NCBI RefSeq assembly: GCF_028009165.1
Contig: NC_079241.1
Coordinates: 3,100,001-3,164,000 of the forward strand
DNA from: Akanthomyces muscarius
Taxonomy: Eukaryota; Ascomycota; Sordariomycetes; Hypocreales; Cordycipitaceae
Length of the DNA stretch: 64,000 nt
Reading direction: 5' to 3'
This document shows positions 1-11,933 of this stretch, one piece after another; position 1 is the first letter of the stretch; each line of letters begins with the position of its first letter. The notes beneath the pieces were generated by a model. The model was not told where the DNA came from. It searched no databases and saw only the letters and a program-made list of their open reading frames with translations. The position numbers and the translations under genes are program-made.

Positions 1-3
1 ACA

Positions 4-1839
4 ATGCTCTTCCCTCGCCGCCTGCCAAAGCACTTTCTGGCGGGCCATTGGAGGGAGCTTGGAACGAATGTCCAGTCGATCACGTGCCGCCTTCCTTTTC
101 CTTTGCAACAGCTTCTTCAACGCACACCAGGGAACCAAACGCTGCGCCGCTGTAGGGCCATGGACTCTCCCATTGTGACGCAGCTGTTTCGGCAGCTGTT
201 TCGACATCGGCCGCGGGGATGCCAGGGCCATTTGCCCACCACGACAACGCTACGCAACGGCCTCAGCCAGAGCAATCGACGGAGTGCAGCAGCAGCTGGC
301 AGCAATAACCACCACTACTACAATGGGCGCGGATACGCCACGAGAGCGTCCATTGACCGTGGAATGAAAAAGAATGAAAGTCGCTGGCAGCAACGGACGC
401 ATATCCTGCCCGAGGACCGCAGCGAGGAGTTTGCGAAATACCCATACATTTCCATGCAGGAGCTGAAGCAGCGAACGGAGCGTCCGCGCAAAGTCAAGAT
501 GCTGCTGCGAGACTTTATCGAGGGTATGGCCAGAAGCCAATCTCAATTGACAGTTTGTGAACCCCATTTTCTAATTCTTGTATCCTAGACTCCCTCTACA
601 ACCCTTCATACGGTTACTTTTCCAAGCAGGCCGTCATCTTCAGCCCCGGCGACCCATTCGACTTCAACGCCATGCGCGACGAGATCGAGTTCCAGGGGGA
701 GGTCGGGCGGCGCTACACCGAGTTCGAGGACGCCCTCGACGAGGCCGAAGGCGTAAGCCCGACGCGGCAGCTCTGGCACACGCCGACGGAGCTCTTCCGC
801 CCCTTTTACGGCGAGGCCATCGCGCGCTACCTCGTCTCCAACTACCGCCTCACGGCCTACCCCTACCACGACCTCATCCTCTACGAGATGGGCGCCGGCC
901 GCGGCACCCTCATGCTCAACATCCTCGACTACATCCGCGCCATCGACCCGCAGGTCTACGCGCGCACGCGCTACAATGTCATTGAGATCTCTCCCGCGCT
1001 CGCCGCCATGCAGGACCACCACCTGCGCTCCACGGCCGAGTCGCGCGGCCACGCCGACAAGGTCACCATCATCAACCGCTCCGTCTTCGAGTGGGACCAG
1101 TACGAGCCCAGCCCCTGCTTCTTCCTCGCTATGGAGGTCTTTGACAACTTCGCCCACGACGGCATTCGCTACGACGTCGCCACCGAGGCGCCCCTGCAGG
1201 GCCACGTGCTCATCGACGGCGACGGCGACTTTTACGAGTTTTACGTGCACGAGCTCGACCCCGTCGCCGCGCGCTTCTTTCGCGTGCGCCACGCCGCCAC
1301 CGGCGGCGTCTACCCCCGGCCCTATGCCGCCAGCCCGCTCCTGCGCTACCTCTCGGCCAAGATGCCCTTTGCGGCCAACCTCTCGCAGGCGGAATTCATC
1401 CCCACCCGCCTCATGCAGTTCTTTGACGTCCTGGAAAAGTACTTTCCCGCGCACCGCCTCGTCACGTCCGACTTTGACCACCTCCCGCAGGCCGTCAAGG
1501 GCCTGAATGCGCCCGTGGTGCAGACGCGCTACAACCGACGCATGGTGCCCGTCACGACGCCCTTGGTACGCTCCCCTCCTCTTCCTATCAGGTGCTTTAC
1601 ATGACCCCGTACTGACCATTTTGGCACAGGTTCACCAAGGCTACTTTGACATTCTCTTCCCCACAGACTTTGCCATCACAGAGGCCATGTACCGCGCCAT
1701 CACCGGCAAGCTCACGCGCGTCATGTCCCACGGCGATTTTCTGCGCCGCTGGGCCTACGTCGAGGACACGCAGACGCGGAGCGGCGAGAACCCGCTGCTG
1801 TCGCACTACAAGAATGCGAGCGTCATGGTGACTGCGTAA
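4..1839 (+). CDS. MidA/NDUFAF7-type SAM-dependent methyltransferase, mitochondrial
   Basis: Predicted exons 4-523, 589-1565 and 1630-1839, giving 568 residues. The C-terminal two thirds match the MidA/NDUFAF7 family (Pfam Methyltransf_28, formerly DUF185). Seen directly are a family-like N-terminal core around 'FIEDSLYNPSYGYFS', the SAM-binding loop GAGRGT at about residues 275-280 and a following acidic strand. The mammalian relative methylates an arginine in complex I assembly; the substrate here is not known. The N-terminus is arginine-rich with few acidic residues, consistent with mitochondrial import. An internal ATG at 160 (MDSPIVTQLFRQLFRH) would also give a good presequence, so the start is uncertain, and the gene could begin left of the window. 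Both introns are short (65 and 64 nt). It converges on the alanyl-tRNA synthetase gene. Confidence 0.85.
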
Positions 1840-2198
1840 GGAGACCTCTGTCATGCGAAAGAGTCATGTCGGTTGCTTGGGATGAAAAGCAAACCAATAT
1901 TCACTATCTATCTGTACTAATAGCACCTACATCTTCTTCTGTACAATACAGCAAGCATAAACTGGTGACAAAACCAGTGTAAATATACAAGCACATATTC
2001 ACATTCTGACCTTCATAATATGCCAAAAACCTGGCACTGTAACACTATCAACTATGCGTATCGTCCTAGATCTTTTTTTGATTTCATTTCTAGGACCCTC
2101 AGTCTTAAATTTTGCCAACACTTTCATCACATTTTTGATATCGGTATCTCATACACATGTCATCTCTAAAATTTTAAAGTTGAAATCTCCGAAGACAT
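1840..2198. other. Convergent 3' intergenic region
   Basis: This AT-rich stretch lies between two converging stop codons and presumably holds both 3' UTRs and polyadenylation signals. I see no coding or RNA gene in it. Confidence 0.6.
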
Positions 2199-5100
2199 TT
2201 ACAGCTTCAGCTTCTCGCTTAGCCACTTGGTCGCCTGCTCAACACCGTCGTCAATGCTCTCGGGCTTGGTGCCCTGGCCCGCGCGGGTAGGCTCCTTGCC
2301 GCCGGAACGGCCTCCGATGACCTCGGAGACGCTGGCAGCCCACTGTTCAGCGGTGACGCCCTGTGACGCGAGATGCTAAAGAGAAATCAGTATAAGCTGC
2401 AACGAAGCCAAACGTGGATGTGGAGAAATAAGAATCTTACCTGACCAATGAACACGCTGTGGACAACACCACCAGCCTCTTGGCTGCCACCAAACAGGTA
2501 GACCGTCTTCTCCTTCTCCTTGCTCTGGAAGTGCTTGACAACCTCACCAAGAGCCTTGGCGTTGGCGCCGATGGGCAGACGGCCGACGAACCACTTGGCG
2601 TCCTTATTGTCCTCAAAATACTTGGTGACGGTGTCGAGAGCAGTCTTGGACTCGGCCTTTTGCTTCTTCTTCTGCTCGTTGATGACCGAGGTGCTAATCT
2701 TGGTGAAGCGCTGGTTAAACTCCTCCTTAGTCAGGGTGGAGATGACGAGCTTGCTCAGCTCCTGTGAGACAGTCTTGACCTGGGCTTCCTTCTCGGGGCC
2801 GAAGGGAAGCTCATCGAGGGCATCGAGAGTCTTGGAGAACTCGACAGCCTCGCGCTGGATCTTGTGGGCAGCCTCACCAGTGTAGGCAATGATACGGCGG
2901 ATACCCTTGGCGATACCGCTCTCTTCGACAATCAGCAGGTCTTTGAGAAGACCAGTCTGCTCAACGTGAGTGCCACCGCAGAACTCGACACTGTACTTGC
3001 GCCAGTCGGCCTTCTTAGGCTCAGCAAGCATGGTGTCAATGTCCATGCCGATCGAGACCACGCGGACAGGGTTAGGGTACGTCTCGCCGAAAACAGCACG
3101 AACACCCTCAATCTCGCGAGCGAGATCCAGATCGACGTCTTTGGTGTAGACCTTGGAGTTTTGGCGAATGTAGGCGTTGGAAAGATCCTCAATCTTCTTC
3201 AGCTCATCAATCTTGACCTGAGCCTTGTGTGAGAAATCGAAACGGAGCTTCTCATCGTCAACAAGGGAACCCTTTTGGTTAATGTCATCACCCAGAACCT
3301 CTCTCAGGGCGTGGTTCAGAATGTGAGTACCGGAATGGTTGTTGCGGATAGGAGAACGGCGAAGCTCGTCATACTCGCAGATGACCTCGTCTCCGGAAGA
3401 GAGGGCACCGTACTCAATATAGCCGCTGTGAAGAATATATCCACCAAAGTTTTGGACGTCCATGACCTTGAATTCGGCAACATCGTCAATGACAATGCGG
3501 CCAGTATCGGCAATCTGACCACCCGACTCGGCGTAAAAGTTGGTCTTGTCGAGCAATAGACCAACGGCAGTCTTGGGAGGGAGGTCCTTGGTAGACGTGT
3601 GGAAGGTCTGGCCGTCAAAGATGATTTGCACCTTGCTCTTGCTGTCGCCCTTGACAAACTTGCCTTCATCATCAGTGCGAGGAAGCTTGTGCTGCTGCTC
3701 GAGCTCGGCAATCTGGTGAACATTGAGCTTGGCAAAGGTGGCGGCAGCGTCCTTGACAGCCTTGGAAGCCTCACGGGCCTTTTCTTTGGCAACTTCTACT
3801 TCAGCCTCGTCAATATCGAGGCCACGCTCCTCGGCCATGAGCTTGGTCAAGTCAACGGGGAAACCAAAGGTGTCGTATAGACGCCAGACGACGTCACCAT
3901 CGAGCTTCTTGACGTTATCCTTGGCAGCCTTGGCGGCATACTTTTCGAACTGGGCCTCACCACGGTCGAGGGTACGAGAGAAGGCTTCCTCTTCCTCGTT
4001 GAGAATCTCCTTGATATCCTCCTGCTTCTTTACCAAATCGGGGAACTGACCACCGACCTGGTCAACAAGCGCAGGCAAAATCTTGGAGAAGAAAGAGCCA
4101 ATCTCGGCGTTGAGGTACTTGCGGGCATATCGCACACCACGGCGCAAGACGCGGCGGACAACGTAGCCGCGGCCGTCAGAGTTTGGCACAGCGCCGTCGG
4201 TAATAGCGAAAGAGAGGGTTCGGATATGGTCAGCAACGACACGGTAGGCAGTATCAATGCCGTCAGCATCATCCTTGCCATACTTGTCGGTATAAGGGCG
4301 GGCTCCCGTGACAGTCTCAATCTGCTTGAAGAGAGGAGTGAAGCAGTCGGTGGCGTAGTTGGAAATGGTATTTTGCAGGGCAGAGACGAGACGCTCGTAG
4401 CCCATACCGGTGTCAATGTGCTTGGCAGGAAGCGACTTGAGGCTTCTATCTTTTTGTCGGTCAAACTGCATAAAGACGAGGTTCCAAACCTCGACGACCA
4501 TGGGGTCGTCCATGTTGACGAGATGGGCGGCGTTGCGACCGCCAATCTTGTCGTAGTGAATCTCGGAGCAAGGACCGCAAGGGCCCTGGTCGCCCATCTC
4601 CCAAAAGTTGTCCTTCATGTCGCCGGGCAATATACGGTCGTAGGGGACGCCCATGGAGTGCCAGAGCTCCTTGGCTTCGAGATCGGGTTCGAGGCCGAGC
4701 TCGGGGCTGCCCTCAAAGTAGGTGACGTAGAGACGCTCGGCGTCGATGCCGTAGACCTTGGTGAGGAGCTCCCAGGCCATCTCGATGGCCTCCTTCTTGA
4801 AGTAGTCGCCAAAGGACCAGTTGCCGAGCATTTCGAAAAAGGTGTGGTGGTACGAGTCCTTGCCGACGTCGTCGAGGTCGTTGTGCTTGCCGCCGGCGCG
4901 GATGACTTTTTGGGTATCGACCGCGCGCTTCATGCTGGCCATGGGATCCGTCCTGCCCACGGTGCCGAGGAAGATTGGCTTGAATTGGTTCATGCCCGCG
5001 TTCGTGAAGAGCAAGGTGGGGTCATTGTGAGGGACGACAGAGCCCGAGGGGACTGGAAGGAGGGGTAGTTAGCCTGATACGCATTGTGCAGCTGTGGCAT

Positions 5101-5614
5101 GGCATGTATTATTGTGAGGATGAAAGAAAAAAAGGAATTGAAAGTTATCGTGCGGTGGTAGCTGTCACAGATCAGACGAAGCAAAATACGCACCGATGGT
5201 GTGGCCCCTCTTCTCGAAGAACTCGAGAAAGGTCTGGCGCACCTTGGCGGCGGACCATTCTGTCTCCGTCGCCATTTTCAAGTCCGAGTACAGGCGACGC
5301 TGCAAGTGACGGTGGCGGGGGGTAGATGGGATGGATGCAAAGGCTCGTCGGGGGAGTAGTCGGGATATGGCGGCGGTGTTTGCAAAAGCCTGCCGTTGAG
5401 AATGTGGAGGTGGAGGGGAAATGTGGTGGTGGTGGTGGTGTTGGCGGGCATCATGGTGGCGGGCGCTGGTGGTGTCGCTGCGGTGGGTTAAGTAGAATCT
5501 TCCACAACAAGCTGGGGCGGCCTGGGCGTGAGTCAACTGGAGCTGCCGCAGCGCCAGCGCCAGCGCCGACGACCGCCGCCGCCCTCTGCTACCACGCTGC
5601 AACAACAGCAACAT
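2199..5614 (-). CDS. ala1: Alanyl-tRNA synthetase, cytosolic and probably also mitochondrial
   Basis: Charges tRNA-Ala. Predicted exons, 5' to 3' on the minus strand, are 5614 (or 5275) to 5194, 5052-2441 and 2375-2199. From the ATG at 5275 (MATETEW) the protein is 956 residues, close to the 958 of yeast Ala1. It contains the class II catalytic core starting at the [16 protein letters not shown] block, the editing-domain motif [10 protein letters not shown] (HxxxH), the metal-site motif FCGGTHV and a C-terminal C-Ala domain. The reading frame stays open upstream of 5275 for 113 codons to an ATG at 5614. That extension is rich in Arg and has only three Asp and no Glu. It ends in RRLYSDLK, an R-3 type processing-site context. 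I give the longer span because one fungal AlaRS gene usually serves both compartments; the exact mitochondrial start is inferred. The gene is divergent from the small gene at 5761. Confidence 0.9.
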
Positions 5615-5760
5615 CCGATGACTCAAACTGGCTCACGGCGTCGCACAGCATCAGACACGGACGAAATTAGGAGATCGACCCTGACAGCACGCGACACGGC
5701 TTTGGATGCTTGGCCCGTTGACGCGGGCTCCTGCGAGGAGGCGGAATTGATGCAAAGGTG

Positions 5761-6510
5761 ATGTTGCGAGCGCAATTTCCCTCGAGCGCCGCGCCAGACA
5801 TGGACCCCAACCAACTACCTCAGGCCAGCGCAGGTCGCAAGAGGAAGGCCGAAGCGCAAAAGGATAATGAGCGCCTGTCCAAGAGACTGAGTCTTTTAAA
5901 CATAGGTATGTTTTCTTTTCCCTTTTCATTCTTATTTTTGCGAGGTCTCCAATCCATCTTCCCGTTTGATTCCAATCCTTGCCATCCATCGCAGCCTACT
6001 CATGTACTAATCCTGGTCACAGAGCACGATGGCACCAAGCTATACGTACCCGTCGAGAGCCCGTTGCCCTCGCCTAACCCCCGGACGACCGACGGCGCCG
6101 CCGCCGACGATACCATGCACATCGACGACAGCAAACATAAAGTATACATTTACAACATAGACGAGGAGCTCGCCGAAGACAGCGAGCCCGACGAGGCCAA
6201 GCTCGTCTTCCTCCCGGACATCGAAAAGCGCCTGAGAGAAACGCGAATACCGCCTCAGATCCTAGCCAACAGCGAAGGCGAGCTGGCGGGCATGCAGCTC
6301 GTGCTGTACAGCGACCCCAAGTCGCTGTCGGTGCCCGAGGCCAAGGATGGCGTGCGCAAGGCCATCATCGAGACCCGGCGCCGGATCCGTGCGCGCCAAG
6401 CCGGAGCCGAAGACGACGAGGTAGATGGCATCTCCGACCCAATCGGCACAACTACAACGGAAACGATGGGACAAAATGCACACGATGATGTAGAGATGAA
6501 TATCGACTAG
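5761..6510 (+). CDS. Conserved-looking acidic fungal protein, function unknown
   Basis: Predicted exons 5761-5905 and 6023-6510, 210 residues. The intron (117 nt, GTATGT to CACAG) has no in-frame stop and is a multiple of three, so retention would insert a hydrophobic stretch; splicing is preferred because the flanks then read smoothly. A second in-frame ATG at 5800 (MDPNQLPQ) could be the real start. The N-terminus carries a basic cluster (GRKRKAEAQK), possibly a nuclear signal. The middle has a hydrophobic/acidic module (KVYIYNIDEELAEDSEPDEAKLVFLPDIEKRL), and the C-terminus is acidic. I do not recognise the family. It sits head-to-head with alanyl-tRNA synthetase and converges on the RCR-like gene. 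Confidence 0.75.
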   Translation: MLRAQFPSSAAPDMDPNQLPQASAGRKRKAEAQKDNERLSKRLSLLNIGMFSFPFSFLFLRGLQSIFPFDSNPCHPSQPTHVLILVTEHDGTKLYVPVESPLPSPNPRTTDGAAADDTMHIDDSKHKVYIYNIDEELAEDSEPDEAKLVFLPDIEKRLRETRIPPQILANSEGELAGMQLVLYSDPKSLSVPEAKDGVRKAIIETRRRIRARQAGAEDDEVDGISDPIGTTTTETMGQNAHDDVEMNID

Positions 6511-6806
6511 TTTGACTCTCAAAGTAGAAACAGCAGCTAAACAAATACCGCCAGTAACGGATGTAGCGTCAACGGTTCGCTTGATAGCGTCTATCCATAA
6601 TCTAAGTACAGTACAATAAACTAAATACATTTCCCTTTTGGAACATAAAAACGCCGTATGCCATGGTATAACGAATAGAGGGAAAGAGAGAAGGAGTTGT
6701 GCATCCATGCCGCAGAAACCAGCAAGCCGCTGTACTTGCTTGTCCGCACAACAATAGTGTATCCAAATCAACTGAAATATCATGCAGTCTCGCCTCAGCT
6801 TTGACT

Positions 6807-7422
6807 CTACTGTCTTGTGACAGCCGGGGGCGGGCCAGGTGGCGCTGCGTAGTCGGGGACCATGCCGGCGCCCGTCGTGCTGGACTCGGCCGGTCGGTTC
6901 GTGGGCTGGCTGGACCACTGCGAGGGGTCGACCTTACTGGCGCCCGCGGGCGGGCCTTGCTGGTACTCGGGCGGGCGGTTGGCATCGTACGTCGGGGGCG
7001 GCGGCATGTAGTTCATGTTGTAGCCTTCCTGAGGGGCATTGTACGGGCGATACCAGCCAGCCTGCTGCATGCGTGGTCGTCTAGGGAAGAAACACTGAGC
7101 AAAGGGGTTAGTACTGGGGAGATTCGATGGGACAGGATGAGAGAGGAAGAAGAGCATACGCTGTGGTAGGACTTGAGGGGGAGACCCTTCTTCATGAGGT
7201 GCTTGGCATGGAAATAGCCGCCAACGACCCAGAGGAGGATGATGAGGACAAAGAGGCCAAACAGTGACCATCGAATGGCGTACCCCGGCTGCAGAATCCC
7301 GTTAGCATTTTTCCTTGCGGCAGCATCCAAAGGAGGTCGATTAAACGTACTGTCGAATACCAAAAGCTATAGTAATCTCCGTCGTCCCAACGCGCGACGA
7401 GGCTTGCAGCCTGCGGAGCCAT
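6807..7422 (-). CDS. RCR-type (resistance to Congo red) single-pass membrane protein
   Basis: Predicted exons 7422-7351, 7288-7160 and 7094-6807, 162 residues. After a short N-terminus (MAPQAASLVARWDDGDYYSF) there is one strong transmembrane segment, roughly residues 29-47 (WSLFGLFVLIILLWVVGGY). It is followed by a basic patch and CFFPRRPRMQQ, then a Pro/Tyr/Gln-rich cytosolic tail with PPPPTYD and PPEY elements. This layout fits the fungal RCR family (Pfam RCR), whose yeast members Rcr1 and Rcr2 affect chitin deposition and endosomal sorting, and whose PY motifs recruit Rsp5-type ubiquitin ligases. The PPPTY/PPEY elements here are candidate WW-domain ligands. Role by homology only. Confidence 0.75.
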
Positions 7423-9318
7423 GGCTGGACTGAATGTGCAAACTGCGGCCCGGTTTGTGATATCCCGTTGCTGTTCGATGGAGCGATAAAATAAAAGCAG
7501 TGTCGTCGAGTCTTGGCGCGAATGGCGTTGTATTAGATTCTTTTGCTTTGGGGGCGATGGTGAGAAGAGAGGGAATTTGGGCGGGAAGGATTTTGTAGGG
7601 AAAGGATGGCAACAAGGGAACAGGACCGCCACTTGGAGAGCCTGTTCTCCAAGGGGGGCGACACAGATGATAAATATAGCGGCTTGCTGCTGAAAATGCG
7701 GGTGGCGTCACTGCTCAACGGGCAGAAGTGGAATGTATCTTGGCGGTGCAGTTGCTTGGGGCTGGTACCTGCTCCGGTGGCTGGAGCCTTCCTACAGTTA
7801 GTACCAGTACGACCCCGTGGCCGGGCCCATTGGGAACCGCTTGCACAGCCCGATGACAGTGGCGCAACTTGACTTTTGTTACTCGTTGCAGGGACGGGGA
7901 AACGAAAACAGCCCTGGCTTCTTTTCCAAATCAAAACTGGGCTGTGCATCACCGTGTCCCGGAAAACAGAGCTTTGTTCCCGCTTTCTCAAATTAAAACC
8001 AAGGCTCTCATTAATGTAGACAAACCACCGCTGAGGAAACCAGTGCTCGCCGAACGGACCTGTTAGTTACTACCTACCCAGTACTGGGCGCTAGCACAGC
8101 CACTTCGTCAGCCCATGAGGAATCACCCACCACCATGGTCGCTGCTGGGCTTTTGCGGCTCCCGTACTACACGTGTCGCTTCAGCATCTCTCCCCTTCTT
8201 GTTATCCTCACATCTCTCGGCTACTTTTCTCATGCGCGTCTGCTGCGTCGCAGCATATCCCTTCTGATGCGCAGCTCGTAACACAAGCAAACCCCCAAAG
8301 AAGGGGGGGGCCGGCCTGGCTGGGTTTCAGAGTTGGCGCACCCCTTCGGCGTTGACGAAACATGTTGCAGCACCCTCTGGGTTTGTAGTGTATGCTTTGC
8401 TGCCCCAGCTCGAACGTGAAGAGGAAACGCAATGCTTGGCCGGCTTAGCTGCTACGTTGTTGGAGATGGACGCCGGGCGGAGGGTGAAATCCTGCGGCGT
8501 GGGCTGGCCCCGGTTCTGCAGCCCCCAACCATGGCCACTTTTCTTCTGCTCCCCTCGTCATGTAAATCATTCGGATAACATGGCAAGTTCTTGTTTCATC
8601 TGCCAAGCAAAAGAATATCCAGCATGTGCGTCAACATCAAAATCGAGCTTCACGCAATGAACCATGCCCCAACCCTCCGCGCCAGTAGCATGTTGCATGC
8701 ATGGATGCGCCTTCAGGTCCATACGAAACCATGCCTCTCTTGCTAAACGCCATTGGCAGCATCGTCCCCTAGATCTCCGCCCGGAACGAGACGCTACCAT
8801 ATCCGAGCCTCTTCCACGTATATCAGTGATTAACACAACTGGTTGACGGGGATTATATCCCTTGACCACCGAGGTTCGCCGCATCAGCTGCATTGCAAAC
8901 ATCGGTGGAGTGTGCGTTGCGTCTATGCCGTCTCTGCCGGTGTTATGTCCATGCGCCCCCAAAGCAGTGAATCTCAGGTCGGTAAATGCTGCTTAACTGC
9001 TGTAGATCCTTAATGGGCCCGTTCAGTGTAGTTTCATACACCACAAACCTGCCTTCCGTAGTACCCCGAACGTTGATTCAATGGGACTGTCCTGAGTCAA
9101 TACACCCTACTCAAACAAAGCTCATGCTCCCACGCTCTGACAGCATGCAAGCCACGAGCCTCACATGTTCAGCCAGTGCCGCTATCGAGAAATTCGTGGT
9201 GCTGTCTTTTTTTCGGTTCCTAAACATGTACAGTTGCTATTGCCCCATTCAACGCCATCTTCATTATATACATCTAGGCCATGGTCACTCATCGCGCGTC
9301 TATTCTCGCCAACAAGTC
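7423..9318. other. 1.9-kb intergenic region without a supportable gene
   Basis: Lies between the start of the RCR-like gene and the stop of HRD3, both on the minus strand, so it should hold the RCR-like promoter and the HRD3 3' end. Only short open frames without codon bias or domain signal are present. I found no tRNA, 5S rRNA or transposon signature by eye. Confidence 0.5.
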
Positions 9319-11933
9319 TCAGAATCCCATGCCACCAGCAGCCCAGCCCGGGAATCTGCCCATCAGGTCCGGGTCCATCATTGGCGCAGCCGGCGGGAGA
9401 CCTTGCTCGCGCCGGCGTCTCTCCTCGGCCTCGGCCCGCTGCAGCTGTATCCGCTGCCGCCACCACACTAGACCGACGAGGGCGATCGTGACGCCGATAA
9501 TCAACAGGCTCTCCAGCACGTTGGAATCGTCAAGGAACTCCCCGCCTTCAATCGTGTTGGCATCGTAATAGTCCTCGTAATAGTCGTCCTCGTATATCAA
9601 GTCTCCCTCGATGAAGTTGTTGATCCACTCGGAGAGGGACCAGTCCTTCTTCTTCTCTGCGGCATTTGTTAGTCTACCGCGATTTTCCATCTTGGCGGTG
9701 TAATTACTTACTCGGCTCGTCCTGGATAGAGTGGATCGGACCATGCGTAAAGGTGTTCCATGCACTACGTATGCGAAGCTTCAAAAGACTCAACGTGACA
9801 GGGAGGTATGCCTCGGTGTTAATTACCAGAGCATGATCATAGTATCGCTTGGCCAGGTGGAAATCTTGGGTCAAGCCCACGCCATTCTCATGCATCCAAC
9901 CCAGGTTGAACAGGGCCTGTGCGCTTTGCTGGTAATCGGACGCGCCAGAATAGCACTGCACCGCCTTGGCGAGATCCTTCTCGACGCCGATGCCGTAAAA
10001 GTAATAGTCACCCATTTTCACCAGTGAATCCACGTTGGACTGTCGAGACGATCTGGTCCACTCGATGAGGGCGAGATTGGCGTTCGCCATTGGGCTGACC
10101 TTGTTCTCCTGGCGGCCGATGAGCAGCTCGACCAAGGACATCTTGCCAAATTTGCCATCAAGCATGTAGGCTACATTTGTTTGGGCCTTTTCAAAGCCTT
10201 GTTCAGCAGCCATGAGGTACTGCAGGAAGGCCAAGTCGTGGTTCCCCAATTCGTACGCCAGGTTGGCTTGCGACCACTGCGAGACCAGCGGCTCGGCACG
10301 CTCGGCGACAGCCTTGTAGTAGGTGAGGGCGAGCTGGCATGATCGTTCACGGCCGACGGCATGATTGGTCATTTCTGCCAGATAATACAAGGCCTCGATA
10401 TTGGCATACCGGGCAGCAAGCTCGAAGAGGTAGTTGGCCGTCTTGACGTCCTCGGGGTTACCTTGGTCAAGGAACAAGCGACCCATCTGTACTTGAGCCG
10501 GGGCAAAGTCTTGATCGGCTGAGGTTCGCAGCAGCTCCGTCGCGAGTTTGATGTTTCGTCGGATACCGAGGCCATTCAACAGCATCATGCCCAATCCCCA
10601 TTGTGACTGGGCGTCGCCGTGCGATTTGCCACGCTCAAACCACGCCTTGGCCTTGTCGAAATTTTGCGCGACGCCATCTCCACGCAGGTACATTCTCCCG
10701 ATGAAGCCAGCTGCCTCGGCGGCTGTCTTGTCAGCGCCGTTTTTGTTGCCGTCTGTAGCACGCCCATCGCGTTTCCAGTATCTTGACGCTGCCAAGAAGA
10801 AATACTTCAAAGCACTCTCGAAATCCTTCTCCAGGCCGCGCTGTCCCTCGTAGTAGAGTCGGCCAAGGTTAAAGGAGGCCTTTGAATCGCTCTTTTGTGA
10901 CATAAGGTCCAGATACTCGATGACGTCGCTTATATCTGCATTGTCATTGGAGTGCAGATTGCGTTTCAGTGCATTCAGTCCCGCACTCGAAGCACTGGCT
11001 CCTTCGCCATAGATGCCACCATCGTCATCCGATATGCGCCATGATTCCTGAATCCAGGACTGGCCTCCAGGAGGGGCGTCCCTATACCAGTCGATGGCCT
11101 TGTCAGCCACTTGTTTATAGTATCCGATAGCAGTCTCGCAACTCTTGAGCGTGCCAACACCACTTTGGTGGCGATATGCGATCGCCATCAACGCTTTCGG
11201 GTCTCCGCGCTTGGCGGCGAGTGTATAATACAAGAGCGCCTTTGCTTGATCTTGCGGCACGGCATTTCCAAGGCCGGATGAATAAAAAAGTCCCAACATG
11301 TATTGCGCAGTCTTGTTTCCGTTGTGCGCGGCCAGCTGTTGGTAGTAGTCAAAGGCGACTTTCAGGTCTCGAGGGTAGTTGTGGTACCCGAAGAAGTTCA
11401 ACTCTGCAAGCAGGTATAGCGCGTCCGAGTTATTCTTCGCCGCAGCGCTCTCGAGGTGGCCCTTTGCGACGGCGACGGGTCCGCTCACGGTCGAAGCCTG
11501 CTTTTGTGTCGGGCCGGTTACCGGCATGGTCGGCAGGACTTTGAGGAGGTATCGCGCGGTGAAGCTGAGCAGGCCCGATGCCATTTTGTGTTTCTTTCGG
11601 GTCGCTAACGGCACTTTTCGAAGCTCTGACAAGGCAACATCGACTAGGTCGGCACCTGTGCTGAATTAGTACATGATGTAGAGGTGCTGTTCGAGCATCG
11701 TACCTTGTTGTTTGACAACCGGTTGGCCTGCACCGGAAGCCAGATCGGTGGTCGGTCCACCTGCATCTCCAACTTTCGCAACGGTCGGTTTGTTCTTCAA
11801 AGGCTTCTGCGCGGTGTATGTAGCGCCAATGGCGGCCTGCCAAAGCACTGAAATGCTGTCAGTAACAGGGCCTCCGAGGTCGTGGTAGCCGAGCCATCGA
11901 CTTACGGAGCGAGCACACAGCCGAGCTTTTCAT
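9319..11933 (-). CDS. hrd3: HRD3/SEL1L, ERAD ubiquitin-ligase adaptor of the ER membrane
   Basis: Predicted exons 11933-11906, 11847-11704, 11655-9712 and 9656-9319, 817 residues. The first, 28-nt exon is needed to build a signal peptide (MKSSAVCSLLLWQAAIGATYTA). The lumenal part is a long array of Sel1 repeats, seen as repeated G-x-G / A-x-x-xY-xxAA units (GLFYSSGLG, GRMYLRGDGV, GMMLLNGLGI, GDYYFYGIGV, GWMHENGVGL). The C-terminus has one transmembrane helix at about 752-773 (VLESLLIIGVTIALVGLVWW) and a short, basic cytosolic tail. This is the HRD3/SEL1L plan: it partners the Hrd1 RING ligase and recruits misfolded glycoproteins. Introns are 48-58 nt. It is divergent from the aminotransferase gene and marks the left border of the accessory block. 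Confidence 0.9.

Noticed and set aside
606..1619. 337-codon open frame on the minus strand
   Set aside because: It is the antisense of the methyltransferase exon. GC-rich third positions of the real gene remove stops from this frame, and its product is a Val/Gly/Arg-rich chain with no domain.
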